Assembly: GCA_002778195.1 (NCBI GenBank)
Contig: PCDI01000012.1
Coordinates: 839,801-903,800, forward strand
DNA length: 64,000 nt
Source of the DNA: Raffaelea ambrosiae
Taxonomy: Eukaryota > Ascomycota > Sordariomycetes > Ophiostomatales > Ophiostomataceae
Reading direction: 5' to 3'
Part shown: positions 22,001 through 32,798 of the stretch, in pieces
Layout: each line of letters starts with the position of its first letter
Position numbering within the stretch: the stretch's first letter is position 1
Translations under genes and position numbers: made by a program
The notes under the pieces: generated by a model
Seen by the model: only the letters and a program-made list of their open reading frames with translations
What the model was told of the DNA's origin: nothing
Databases searched by the model: none

Positions 22001-23275
22001 GCCGGAGCTGACCATGTGGGCGGTCTCGGGCAGGGCCTGCTTGATCTTGAGGTTGGTCTCGCCGTCGAGGTTTGCCGTTTCGATATAACACAAGCCCTCG
22101 GGCTCCGAGCTGGCCAGGAGCACCAGGTCGGCCGGGAACGGCTCCTCGGACTCGACCCGGACAATGTCGCCGACGGTGACGTTGATCCACTTGGCCTCGA
22201 CAAAGTTGGAGCCCTTGAGCACCTGCGCCTTGGACAGGTTGAGCGAGCGGTCGGCCTGCTTGCGGCGGTAGTCCTCGACGAGCTCCTTGCCGGCGGAGAC
22301 CATGAGCACGACGGCGAGCGGGCCGATGGTGGTGTACTGGTTGGTGGGCGACAGGTTCTTGATCTGCTGCAGGCCGGCCGTGAAGAGGAAGAAGATGTTG
22401 GCGTACTTGGAGAACTGCTCGAACAAAAACTTGGGCAGGAACGTCACCACGTTGTACTTGGCCGTCGACACGTGGTTGTCGACGTACTTGTTGGCCGCGT
22501 TGGCCGGCGGGTTGTTGAGGTGGATGATGCGCGGGCCGAGCGTCGACGGGTCGGGCTTGCTCCTGCCGAAGCCGAATTTGAAGTTGCCCATGTCGAACGG
22601 CTTCCGCGTGCCCGATCCGGACGCCGCGCCGCCGGGAGCCGCCGTGCTCGCCGAGTCGGTGCGGTGTGTCGCGGGGCCCTCCGTCAGGGGCAGGTCCATC
22701 TCGGAGTAGCCCTTCTGGCCCATGCCGAACATGTTGCGCGCCCGCCCGAGCAGGCCGCCGCCGAGGCCGAGCACGCTGTTTCGCTTGCGCGCCTGGTCGC
22801 GGCCGGGGGTGCCGGTCATGCCGGCGTTGAGCGGGCCGCCGTGCTGGTAGTACGACTGTCCGTCTTCGGGGTAGTCGTCAAAGTCGTCTGCGTAGCGCTG
22901 GTAGTTGCCGAGCCCGGACGTCTGGCTGTACTGTCGGTCGGATTCGGCGAGGTACGGTCCCCGCGGGCTGGCCCCGGGTATGGAGGCGGAGGAGGACGCG
23001 CCCGGTGCGCCGCCACCTGGGCCATACTTGACCGACGGGTGGGGAGCGACGCCGGCGCCGACAAAGTCGTCGTAGGAGACGGAAGGCCGCGGATATGCGT
23101 CGTCGTGGTCGAGCGTGTACGTCCGCAGCAGGTCGTCGTCGTTGAGCGTCGACCGCTGGCCGCCGCCATAGACGGGCTGGTCGTTGTCGAGGTCGAGCAG
23201 CAGGTCGCTGTTGTTGTTGTTGTTATTGCGCGCGCCGGGAAAACCGCCCGGGGGCGGAGGCGCTCTGCCAGCCAT
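19006..23275 (-). CDS. DRS2: P4-type ATPase, Drs2-like phospholipid flippase
   Basis: Exons 23275-19305 and 19180-19006 (intron 124 bases; AG|A gives Arg) encode 1381 residues. The enzyme moves aminophospholipids from the lumenal to the cytosolic leaflet of late Golgi/endosome membranes, normally with a Cdc50-type subunit. Visible motifs are an Asn/Gly/Pro-rich N-terminal tail of about 230 residues, then IIHLNNPPANAANKYVDN and helix 1-2 (FLFTAGLQQI). DGET (404-407) is the A-domain loop, DKTGTLT has phospho-Asp 632, and GDGAND is near 1026-1031. Hydrophobic C-terminal helices end in GWKYAKRMYRPETYHHIQE. Exon 2 supplies the Drs2-type regulatory tail: MEQFQKAIRKVRQVQRMRKQ, GYAFS and RGYGEM-like RGRYGEMASSR. 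Without splicing the frame would read into a T-rich intron and lose this tail. Length matches filamentous-fungus Drs2. Confidence 0.95.
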
Positions 23276-23448
23276 GCTGGGCTGCGCGAGAGGAGGTCGG
23301 TGAGGACGGGGCGGGTTCGATGGGAGGTCCCGATCGATGGGCTTGCTGTCTCACTAGAAGCCGATGCTGAGGGAAGAAGGAAGAAAAACGAAAGAACAAA
23401 AAAAAGGAGAGAAAGGGACGGGCGGAGCGGTGGTCCCTGCCTGCGGGA

Positions 23449-23472
23449 CTATGGCAACAGGAGGACGTGCAT
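23449..23472 (-). promoter_or_regulatory. possible upstream ORF in the flippase leader
   Basis: An ATG at 23472 opens a seven-residue frame (MHVLLLP) ending in TAG, about 175 bases before the DRS2 start codon. Whether it is transcribed is not known. Confidence 0.3.
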
Positions 23473-23798
23473 TGAAGTGCGAAAACGGGATCGAGTAACG
23501 AGCGGCGAGCGACGGTCGAGGAGCGATGCGAGACACCAGACGCGGGCGTGGTGGACGATTGGGGGGGGGGGATGGATGGGCAGCTGAGGCTCGAAAGGAG
23601 ACGTGGGCGTTTTTTTGGTGACGACGAGCGTTTTGGCTGCTTCAGGTTAAGGATCTGCAGAAGGTGATTGGCCGCTAGCACAGCCACCTTGGCGCCCGTT
23701 ACTCGTCTGGGCTTTTGCTGGCCCTGCTCTAACCTGCTCTAACCTCCTGGCCTCTAACGCCTGTTCTACAAGTACAGGGCGCAAATTTGGGGCCACTC

Positions 23799-23837
23799 TT
23801 TTTTTTTTTAATTTTTAATTTTTAATTTTTTTTTTTG
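23799..23837. repeat. T-rich tract with TTTTTAA units
   Basis: A T-run followed by three units of the type AATTTTT and another T-run, between two divergent genes. Confidence 0.85.
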
Positions 23838-24680
23838 CTGACTGCCCTTTTTCCTGGCTTCTGGGGTGGGACCGGACGGCCCTGAGCCCCAGCGCGTGTT
23901 CCGCCTGCACCACGGAAGCCGCTAGTCTCTGAAACGAGCCCGCCCTCTCATTGGCCCGGGCGTAGCTTTTCATGTGGCCTCTCGCTGCAGTGTCGCAAAG
24001 CAGCAGAAACGGAAGGAACCACCAGGCACGGCAGTGTGAGCTGCACGCAGAAGAGAAGCAGGTGTGGATGTCTGGGGCTGGGGACTGTGGCGTCGCATTC
24101 TTCTCGATCGCGTCTCGTATTACTGCGTTGCGTGAACCCGGCAAACATGCTTGGCACAATAGGGGTAACTACGGGCGAGATACTTCGTATCTTAGTCACT
24201 AGCCATGCACGGCACTCGTGCTACGAGTACGCACGCTCTCCCTGCAGCCTCGGACGTCTAACGGCCAAGACTAAGAAAATGGGGAGACCTGGAAATGGAA
24301 TATTAGCGAGCAGCAGGGGAGTTTAAAGAAAAAAAGTAAAAAAAAAAATAAGGGGCGCCTCAGTGTCTCAGAAAGCTTTACCAAATCGGAAACCGCCCCC
24401 CTGTACATCGTTATTCTTGTCTTTTACCCAGCCGCACACGCCACTGACGGTCTCGGGAATCAGCCACACTTTGATTCAATTAGTTCACTGTCAAAAAAGA
24501 CCCGCCACCACAGCCGTCACTCTAATATTATCGTCGGCCCGCTATTATCGCTATTCCACAACATTCGCCTCGTTATCGTCACCACCCCCCTCAGCCTCTT
24601 TCCGTCGTCGTCGCCCTTGCCTGAACAGAAACATAGAGTCGTCAACCTCTCTGTCCGCAGTTGGTAATCGCACAGTCGCA

Positions 24681-25384
24681 ATGGTGTGCAGCAAATGCGC
24701 CAAGCTCGTCACGGGCACCAAGCTGGCCACGCCAGGCGTCAAGAAGAAGAACGAGATGTACTATGGCTCCCCGGCGTCGTCGGCGTCGTCCTCCAGCAGG
24801 ACATCAGCCACGCTCGGGCAGACGGGCATCGGAAAGGTTTGCATACTGCTGCCCGTTGCCATGCTACCTTTGTGCTCGCCGGAGGGATAACTTGCTTACA
24901 CCCCGTGCCGCAGAGCAAATTGCTGTCGAAAAATGCCAAGAACCCATATGCACAGTATTCCAGGTGCGATGCTTGCTTCCTGCGGCTCCCCCATCCATGT
25001 TCCGCTTTTTGCGTACCCTAGCTTCATACTAACACTCTGCAGCACATGCGACAAGTGCAAAGTCAAAGTAGCCCAGGGCCATAAGTACTGTCACAATGTA
25101 CGTCGACGACCCCCACAAAGCTGCGCCACCGCGAGCATCTATTCCTGCTCGTCGAGATTGCAGCGGTGTGCTAACATTTGCTCCTACGTATAGTGCTCGT
25201 ATAAGGAAGACGGTATGGGGACTCCTACCCGAGGACGCAGTGCCTCACTCGCTTGACAGTTTCTGAGTATTGGGCCGTTGCTGACCCGTTTCCTGCAGTC
25301 TGTGCCATGTGCGGAAAGCCCAACAAGAAGAAGTCCAAGACTGGTGCTCCGGCGGTGACGGGAGAGAAGTTCTCCCTCAAGTGA
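24681..25384 (+). CDS. CRIPT: CRIPT family cysteine-rich protein
   Basis: Five short exons (24681-24836, 24914-24963, 25043-25097, 25194-25212, 25299-25384) give 121 residues. The sequence shows MVCSKCAKLVTGTK at the N-terminus, GIGKSKLLSKNAKNPYAQYS in the middle, then a Cys-rich half: STCDKCKVKV...HKYCHNCSYKED and VCAMCGKPNKKKSK. These pairs of CxxC motifs are the CRIPT signature. In animals CRIPT binds PDZ domains. Across eukaryotes it has also been linked to spliceosome components, which is the likelier role in a fungus. All splice phases agree, and one exon is only 19 bases, so the product is easily missed by ORF scans. Confidence 0.93.
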
Positions 25385-25982
25385 GGGAGAGATGAAAAGA
25401 GAACGGCAAAAAAGCAAAGGGCGCAAGATACCCGTGGATGAGATGCGAAACCTTCGGAGGAGGCGCGCTGTCCACGCAGCAGGGACAGCAGTCCAGCTTT
25501 GGAAACGGTAGCTGCCATGCCATGCCATGCCATGGACACAGCGCCGCCCAAGCCGACGATCGACTGGCTCTCCGCTTACCACGGCGTTTTCAACACTCTC
25601 CGGAAGGATTGTGGGTTTGAAGAGCACAACACGAGCCACGTTTCAAGAGACCAGCTGCAGCAAGGGCTTACCCAGTCAAGACAAGTCGACTGGAGGAAGA
25701 CATCGACGAATTGTTCATGCATACCTAAATGCGCTATGCCGATCGACAACGTTGCATCCTTCAAGATTGGCACTGGATTCTGTTTCCAACTACACCGATA
25801 AGACAATTGCAGGGATGCAAACAAACAGCATGTCTTTTTTTGAATCTATTTTACCATATTTACTTGACTCTGTATTTAAAATGTCATCCCCCATTTCCAC
25901 CGATTTCATGCTCATGGATAAAGGTACTGGAAGTGTCTAGTTTTGTTGACTCGTTTGTTTCATCTCCTCACTGTTTCTCTTC
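25385..25982. other. convergent 3' flanks of CRIPT and the epoxide-hydrolase-like gene
   Basis: About 600 bases with a small GCCAT tandem array (about 25512-25534). No gene or RNA recognised. Confidence 0.6.
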
Positions 25983-27047
25983 TCAGATCGATGACTTGGG
26001 TGTTCCCTCGAGGCCCACGTGCGGCGCCAGGAAGCCCTTGATCTTCTCGTTGGCTGCGTCCGCCGTCTGCCATAGGACCCAGTGGCTGCCCGGGATCTGG
26101 TCCTTGGTCAGATTGGTAAAGTGCTTGGCCATGCCCGCGGCCATGGACGGCGGCAGCGCCGAGTCGCCCTCGGCCACCAGCATGTATGCCGGCACCGTGA
26201 CCTTGGCTGGGTTGCCGTCGGGCGTCTGCAGCAGCGCACGGTCCTCATCGTAGTTGACCCGCTGCGTGCGGTACCAGTTGGTGGGTCCGCGCAGGCCGTG
26301 CCGGGCGTACTCGGCCACGTAGTAGTCGAGCTCGTCGGGGCTCAGGAGGGGCGTGTGGCCGGCCTCGCCGAGCCGTTTCAGGTCGACGCCGTCGGCCGTG
26401 CTGAACAAGTACTGGGGCTCTTTCTGAGCACGCCCGCCGTACAGGATGTTGAGGAACTGGCGGATGTTCTTCTCGCCGTCCGGCCCCTCGCTGATGCGCC
26501 ACAGCTCGTCGCCGCGGAACTGCAGCTGGTACTGGAAGTTGGGCAGCAGCTTGACCATGTCCGCGGGCGGCAGGAAATCGCCCGGCCGCGGCACAAAGTA
26601 CGGCGTGCACACGCTAAAGACGGCGCGCACGCGGTCGCCGTACCAGTTGACCAGCCGCCAGGCCACAGCTCCGCCCCAGTCGTGGCCGCCCACGAAGAAC
26701 TGGCGCTTCTCGCCGCCGTTGACGACGCCGACGTGGTCGACGAGCGCCACCAAATCGGTGCTGGCGCTCTTGAAGCTGTACGGGGCGATCTCCTCCGGCG
26801 CGTCGGTCTGGCCGTAACCGAGCATGTCCGGCACGATCACCTCGAGGCCCAGCTCTTCGGCGAGCATGGGCACCTGGTTGCGCCAGCCGAAGCCCAAGTC
26901 GGGGAAGCCGTGGATCAGGATGACCGTGCCGGTCGCCTGGCGCCCAGCGGGCGGCTTGGCCAGGATGTAGTGGTAGGAGTGGCCGTTGACGGTGGCCTGG
27001 TGGTGGGTGACGCGGGGGTCATTGGGCTTGAGCTTTGCCGGCGCCAT
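25983..27047 (-). CDS. alpha/beta-hydrolase, soluble epoxide hydrolase-like
   Basis: A single exon of 354 residues. HGFPDL (46-51) forms the oxyanion motif, and GHDWGG (121-126) places the nucleophile Asp at 123. The acid is probably Asp295 (VAEGDSALPP) and the base His322 (GSHWVLWQ). Candidate lid tyrosines are Tyr150 and Tyr259. An Asp rather than Ser nucleophile with HGFP is the mark of epoxide hydrolases, which open epoxides to diols through an alkyl-enzyme ester. Haloalkane dehalogenases share the Asp but usually have other motifs. There is no signal peptide and no clear peroxisomal tail, so it is probably cytosolic. The natural substrate is unknown. Confidence 0.88.
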   Translation of the reverse strand: MAPAKLKPNDPRVTHHQATVNGHSYHYILAKPPAGRQATGTVILIHGFPDLGFGWRNQVPMLAEELGLEVIVPDMLGYGQTDAPEEIAPYSFKSASTDLVALVDHVGVVNGGEKRQFFVGGHDWGGAVAWRLVNWYGDRVRAVFSVCTPYFVPRPGDFLPPADMVKLLPNFQYQLQFRGDELWRISEGPDGEKNIRQFLNILYGGRAQKEPQYLFSTADGVDLKRLGEAGHTPLLSPDELDYYVAEYARHGLRGPTNWYRTQRVNYDEDRALLQTPDGNPAKVTVPAYMLVAEGDSALPPSMAAGMAKHFTNLTKDQIPGSHWVLWQTADAANEKIKGFLAPHVGLEGTPKSSI

Positions 27048-27959
27048 GGTGGTTGTGGTTGAGGCAATCTAGAACCGCACTGTGCGCTCTTTGAGAATCT
27101 GTCTCTTTTGACTTGGAACCGCCAAAAGACGAGTGTTTCTGCTTTATAAGAGTGCCCTGAAACAACGGTGCAAATTAGGCGACGATTCAATTGCCGGGCT
27201 CAGAACAAAGTCAATAGAGTTGCACAGAACTCGTAACGTGGGACAATGCAGGAAATAAAAGCCCAAAAATAAGAAAGAAGACAAAGAGCTCGAGTTGAGA
27301 AATGCACAGGAAAGCTAGGTAGGATGCCTCGGCATCGAGGTGTTTCTGTCCCGCAGGTGGGGCCGTCCATAGTATCCAATGTGTGTAGAAAAACGTCAAT
27401 TCCGCCGGCCGCCAGGTTGCGCCGAATCCTTAGTAGGCCCTGACCGGTGGGGTTTCAGTGACGTGTGTAGATTCCAGACGAGTTTGTCCAGACCGTGGCT
27501 CTCAGGTGACGTCCTTGTCGTCGTACATATTTCATGATATGGGTTACAATCCTTTTATTCGCGCAGAGAAACGGGGGAAACACAAGTGCCCTTCAAAGCA
27601 ATCATTCAATCGAGACCACGCCGTCTGACACAGCGTTGGCTGGTATTCGGAGAGAACTCCTTGTGACACGTGTCTTCAAGTGTCTTGGAAGCTTGTGAGC
27701 AATCCCCGCACTTCATGACAGCTTGGGACAGGTCTGACAGCGCCGGTGAGACATGTTTCCAAATCACAAACGGCACGGCTTGCGTTAGTTCAGAAAGAAA
27801 CAATCCGAGATATCAATTGCAAAAGAACAGCAGAACGTGGTATCCTAGAAGCCAACAAACTTCGCCTGGTAATGCATTCCCACCCCTTCTCGTCTTGCGT
27901 CCAATAAATATACACGTGAGCAGACGGTCGGTCGCTCAATCTCCACATTGCTCGCATTA
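27048..27959. other. intergenic region upstream of the hydrolase and downstream of the haspin-like kinase
   Basis: Contains the hydrolase promoter (TATA-like box listed separately) and the 3' flank of the kinase gene. Open frames are short. No gene recognised. Confidence 0.6.
27143..27148 (-). promoter_or_regulatory. TATA-like box of the epoxide-hydrolase-like gene
   Basis: TATAAA on the minus strand, about 96 bases upstream of the start codon, a plausible distance for a fungal TATA element. Confidence 0.45.
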
Positions 27960-29794
27960 CTAGCAATAGCGTATAACGGGGCGCTTCCGCCGTGGTGACC
28001 GCCTCAATTCGGAATCGTCCCGCTCGACAGTCCGTGCCTCAATGACACTCTCCTGGCCAGAAGTGCTCGCATCGGGAGTGTCAGAATCGAGCAGCCTCGA
28101 CTCGTCCCGGCTGTACTCGTTGTCGTCGTCAAAGATGCTGACATAGCTATCCTCGGGGGCGCCACTGTCTACCAGCTGCTCAGGAGTCAACCAGCCTGAC
28201 TCGACGGCAAACCGGACCACGTCGGTAGCGCTGGAAAATGAGAGGACGGCTGGCGGCGCGTCTGGGTTGATGTGCTTCCACAGCTCGCGGGACACCTTTT
28301 TGAAGGCAGCCAGGTCCTTCTTGTCACCGCAGAAGCTCCGTACCAAATAGCCGTAAAGATAAGCCAACCAGAGAACGTTCGTATAGGGGCTGTAGTCCTT
28401 CCAGCTGATGGGACGGCCATCAGGGCCCTCGTCATACGGCTGCTGATGGCAGCTCGCCGGCAGATGCACACGATCGCCCTTAAGAAGATACGAGCGCATC
28501 TGCCGGTAGACCTTGCACTGAGCTGCATGTGTGCTGGTAAACAAACTCAGGTCCTTCTCGAGATCAAAGGCAATGGGTTCGCCGTCTCTTCCCAAGTCGC
28601 CGCTATCTGCTCGGGACAGGCCGTAGTCGAGTATGGTAATGTCAAGGCCCGAGAAGCCAAAAACAACCGGCGAATGGTCATCGAGGGGCTTGTCGTATGG
28701 TTCAGTCACTCGACGTACGCAGAGGTTGCCTTCGTGCAAGTCACGGTGCTGGTTGCTATGGTCAGTCTCGTTACCGGTCAAGGATTCCTGTGTTGCTCGC
28801 AACTTACCTCGAACTGGATTTGGTTCTCTGCCCGCGCCAGGGCAATGGCTACGTGCAAGAACACGTCCCACAGCTGCCAGACAGACTCCAGAACCATATC
28901 CTCCAAAGCCCGTCCGGCATCACCCAGCTCAATGACGAGAAACCGAGTGTCATCTAGATACCGGCTTGGTGAAGGGTAGAACTGCAGCCGGCCTGGGTCC
29001 TGCCGCTTTGCTCGCCGGTGGAATAACTGATGTGTTTCCAGAAGCTCCCTTGGCGCACGACCCTTGACAATGTAGCGCTCCTTGTAAACCACAAATCCTG
29101 GTATATCAGCCAGCCATTCCGAGATAGTCAGCTCGCCGCGGAGGTCTTCTTCGTCGTGTGGCTCCTCGTCGACGAGCCGCGAGCGCACCTGCGCCTTCGT
29201 CTGTGGCCGGATGGGCGAGGACAGTCGAATGGCCTTAATGATGCTTGTTCCCCGGGCATTGGTGACACGATAGACTTCTGCGTATGATGCTTCCGCAATC
29301 TTTTCAATGTGATCTCCTGGCACACAAACGTCCGACCAGGTCAGAACACGAAGGCCGCATTCGATACTGTCGTCGTAGAAGCTGTCTAGGAGCTCCGACT
29401 CGTCTTTGGTTTGATCTTCGGGCGCCGCGACTGGTTCTTCGCTGTCTTTTTTGTCATCTTCAGAAGAAACTTCAGGTGCTTCTGTTTCTTTCGTACTCTC
29501 GTCTTCTTGTTTTTCTTCTGTTGCTTCGGGCTTCGGGTCTGAACCCGGTTCGGTGGTGATTGTGTCGCAGAGAGGCAAAGAAATCAGATCGCATGACAGG
29601 GTCCCTGTCGGTTCGTCGAGCGTAACGAAGTTGAGCTGTTCGGTGAGGTCGTCCACCGAGTCGTCATCGTCTATGAACTGTCGACTTTTTCTATCTGTGG
29701 GACTCAATGGTATCTTGTTGGAGAACAGCACTGGCGCCTTCGTCCTAGTTGCCGGTCTGCGGCCATACGTTCGTGTTGTCGATGTTCGCGACAT
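27960..29794 (-). CDS. haspin-like serine/threonine protein kinase
   Basis: Two exons, 29794-28808 and 28748-27960, with a 59-base intron that joins exactly at the catalytic loop (QFE|HRDLHEGN), give 591 residues. The N-terminal 140 residues are acidic and disordered. The kinase domain has IAEASYAEVYRV (166-177) as the nucleotide loop, IIKAIRL with Lys187, HRDLHEGN (330-337) and ILDYGLSRA (Asp370). The IxDYxLSR form in place of DFG is typical of haspin, which phosphorylates histone H3 Thr3 at mitosis to place the chromosomal passenger complex. The C-terminal tail is Ser/Asp- and Arg-rich. It starts 511 bases from, and divergent to, the CCDC47 family gene. A generic atypical kinase is the alternative, but the motif set favours haspin. 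Confidence 0.85.
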
Positions 29795-30305
29795 GGTTCA
29801 TTGGTGTCATAAATGGAGATCCATGCTCGTCTGATGGGTTTGGGAGTTGAAGCAATCAACTCGGGGGTCTTTTCGGCTGCTTCCTTCTATTTTCGCGACG
29901 ATCGTCACCTGCGAATAGTGGCATAACTTCGCGAGGCAAGCGCGAGCGAATCGGTCTTGCCCCGTTGTCAAGGGCAACCAACAGTGTGGGTGGACAGGTT
30001 CGACAGGTTCCAGCCTCCCCACACGTCAATAGCCCCACTTCTGTCTCTAGCGCTATTACGTTCGTGCAATATTAGGCCAAAGATTACGGAGGATTGCGAT
30101 TAGGGGCAAGACGATAGTGCACAGACCCTACTGAAATTATGAATTAGGGAAAAAAACCACTTGTGGCCAGGCCAGTCCCAAATCTGGAAGCTCGTGGAAA
30201 CCTGTCACTCTTCTGTGTTGAACTTGGACCACGCAACCAGACTTTTGTGTCTCGGGGAGCTCTCTAGTCAACCATCGATAGCCCATCGCCATCAAGATAA
30301 TCACC
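29795..30305. promoter_or_regulatory. shared divergent promoter, haspin-like kinase / CCDC47 family gene
   Basis: 511 bases between opposite start codons. No TATA box stands out, and no open frame needs explaining. Confidence 0.5.
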
Positions 30306-31828
30306 ATGGCGCAGTACTTTAACAACCTCTTTGGAGGCAGCAAGTCGTCGGCAGCACCAATCCCATCGGACGATGCTGGTATGTATCCCAACCTAGGAGG
30401 CGACCAGAGATTGGGACTGTCCACCTCAGGAGACAAGAGACAGAACTGACACGAGTGGCGCGCAGACTTTGCCGACTTCGCGAATGCCCCCGAGGCCGCG
30501 GTGACGGGCACCGTGACGACGCAGGTGGTCACCCCGCTTGCCTCTGCCAGCAGCACCGCGACGACGACGGCGGTCCCCTTCACCAAGTGGTACAATGTGC
30601 ACGAGCGGCACTCGCTGGATGAGTTCCGCGCCGAGGGCCTGATTCTGATCTTGATGGTCGTCGTGCTGGGCGTCCACTTTTTCGGCGCGACGCGCAATCG
30701 CAGCAAGGCGCGCGGCTGGATCAAGGCGCATCAGAAGACGCTGGCGAGCGAGTTTGCAGTGGTGGGCTTTGGGCGCGTGCCGGCCACCGCCGTGAATGCG
30801 GAAGACCCCGCCGACGTGGCCACTGTGTTGGACGCGCTGGCCAAGAAGAACGAGGAGATCGACCCCAAGCTGCTGATCAAGGAGAACTCGCTGTTCGAGT
30901 TTTCGGCGTATGCGACGGGTCGCCAGAACGTGGCCTTCATGGATATCAAGCTCAACCTGATCAAGCGCTTTAATCCGTTCATGGTCATTGCCGAGTCAAT
31001 CCTCGCGTTCTTCATAGACAGCATGGCCACCCCGGAGGACACGGTCGAGGCGACGCTGTATCCCTTCGACGGCAAAGAGGCCCTCACGATCCCCGGGTAT
31101 GCGACCAGCGCCAACAACGGCCCGAAAAGCTCGTACGACGGCTTCGTGTGGGCCATTGTCAACAAGGAGCGCATGAAGGACGTGCGTGATGAGCGCTTCG
31201 ACGTGTCCATCACGTTCACCAAGGACAACGCCAAGCTGCCCCCCTGGCTGACCGTCATGTCGGAGAGCGCCGAGATCACCAACCAGCTGCTGACGCCGGA
31301 ACTGATCCAGGCCGCCGAGGCCGCAGGCGAGCAGCTGGACTACCTCATCATTTCTGACCAGCCGACTGTGAAGCCGACGACGTGAGTCCCCCCTGCTGTC
31401 AGAACTTGTTTGATTTGTTGTCTATTCCCATTGAATCCCGTGCTAACAACCGCAGTCTCGAGGAAACCGAACCCAAAAAGCGCGTGTTCCTCAAGTACCG
31501 CCTCCCGTCGAACGGCGACTACACCCCCCTGGTGCCCATCTTCTCGTACTTTGTGCACAGCATCGATGCGCTGGTGCAGCTGGGCCGTCTGCGGCCGGAG
31601 GTGCAGCGCAAGCTCAAGTCGATCCGTGAGGACGTGGTCAAGCAGATCAAGAAGGCGGACGAAGAAGAAAAGGCCGAGGAGCGGGCGATTGAGCGGGAGC
31701 GGGTGCGGAAGGCGAAGCGCGACGCTGAGCTGAACGCACTCGACGCCAAGGCGCAGAAGAAGTACCTGGAGCGGGAGCGGGAGCGGGAGCTGCGCAAGTC
31801 GGCCAAGAAGTCGACGGTGCGGGCATAA
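30306..31828 (+). CDS. CCDC47 (DUF1682) family ER membrane protein
   Basis: Three exons, 30306-30378, 30466-31381 and 31456-31828, encode 453 residues. A short acidic N-terminus leads into one hydrophobic helix (about 82-98, GLILILMVVVLGVHFFG). Then come a long globular region (FAVVGFGRVPAT, ENSLFEFSAYATGRQN, FVWAIVNKERMKDVRDERFD) and a highly charged Glu/Arg/Lys coiled tail ending KKSTVRA. This order matches CCDC47/calumin homologues, which sit in the ER as part of the PAT complex that helps multi-span membrane proteins fold at the translocon. The TMD-then-KE-rich layout and length fit the family. The fungal role is inferred from animals. Confidence 0.9.
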
Positions 31829-32231
31829 AGCAGCTAACAGAAAAAACTGGCTTTTTCTTACTTTTTCCAACTTTGTCACTCTGTGCTAAAGGAGGGACAG
31901 ACAAGAAGCTGTGCACAAAAAAAAGAAAGCATGACACGTGCGTTTTAAGGAAGGGGGCTTTTTTGTTTTACTGGAGAGATGCGATCTGGATGGATTTGTC
32001 GTCTCTGGCATATGGCGAGGAGAAGAAAACTTCGATGTTGTTTTACATAGTTTCCTTTGTTTGCGGATTTCTTTTCTTGCATTGTATCAACTTACAAAAA
32101 AGGCAATATGAAACGGACAAAGAAAGCGAGTAAAACAAGGGCACTGTCGTGGATGCCGGTCTCCTATGTGCAAGTGTGGTATATAACCTACTCTGTTTTG
32201 TGTGTATATGTCTATCGTGCGTCTCTCTTTT
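31829..32231. other. convergent 3' flanks
   Basis: 403 bases of T/A-rich 3' flank between the CCDC47 family gene and the ECM15-like gene. No feature seen. Confidence 0.6.
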
Positions 32232-32798
32232 CTATTTGTCTTGGGCCAGGATATCCTGCACCCTCTTGACCTTGTCGGCGGCTGTCTGTTTCTTGTCGGT
32301 CCTGGTTTTGCATTAGCAAACATCGGGCAATCCAGTATTCCCGGCATCGAACTCAGAACTCACCTTGTGCCAACCCGCATCGACGATTGTACGCGAAGTA
32401 CGCCGTGCTGGTGCACGAGTGCATGTGCTTGGCCGATCACGCGCATGACATCATCCCAGCTGCCCTCTTAAACGATAAAAAGCGTCAGTTACGTAGAAGA
32501 TAGATGGCGATACAAGTTAAAACAGCGTACCAACAGTTGTACCGCTGGCATGCATCGTGACCGTCAGCCCTGACGCCTGCAGCAGTTTTTGCACCTCGGC
32601 GACCTCGGCGGCCACGGAGACGCTTCCTGTGCCAACCTGTTGTACGACGAAAGTGGTTCAGCGAGTCAGCCATACGCAGTCCTGCTCAGGACTAGCCAGT
32701 TTCGTAAAGGGGGGGGGCAGTTGTCTCTCTTCTCTTACTGGGATCAGGCAAAAGTCGGCATAGCAGGCTGCGGGGGTTGGGATGGCGCTGTAGTCCAT
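32232..32798 (-). CDS. ECM15/UPF0045 family thiamine-binding-type protein
   Basis: Four small exons, 32798-32739, 32636-32531, 32466-32364 and 32301-32232, give 112 residues with all phases consistent. The spliced protein reads MDYSAIPTPAACYADFCLIP, then VGTGSVSVAAEVAEVQKLL, SGLTVTMHASGTTVEGSWDD, VMRVIGQAHALVHQHGVLRV, SSMRVGTRTDKKQTAADKV and a short end. The patterns PxGTGS, HxxGTTxEGxWDxVM, and RVxSSMRVGTRTDK are those of the MTH1187/YkoF-like family (yeast Ecm15), small ferredoxin-like-fold proteins that bind thiamine-type ligands. Its cellular role in fungi is unclear. No single open frame shows the gene, so it would be missed without splicing. Confidence 0.88.

Larger units (their letters stand above)
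23276..24680. other. divergent intergenic region between the flippase and CRIPT
   Basis: Contains the presumed leaders of both genes. On the minus strand a short upstream ORF lies at 23449-23472. A T/AAT-rich tract lies at 23799-23837 and one TACGAGTA word at 24222. No other gene seen. Confidence 0.55.

Noticed and set aside
20394..22190. 598-codon frame on the minus strand in another phase
   Set aside because: It lies inside the flippase exon and is very Arg/Pro/Ala-rich, the usual shadow of GC-rich codon use.
23725..23765. CTAACC-containing words resembling telomere repeats
   Set aside because: Only two or three irregular copies with other spacing, inside a gene-bearing contig.
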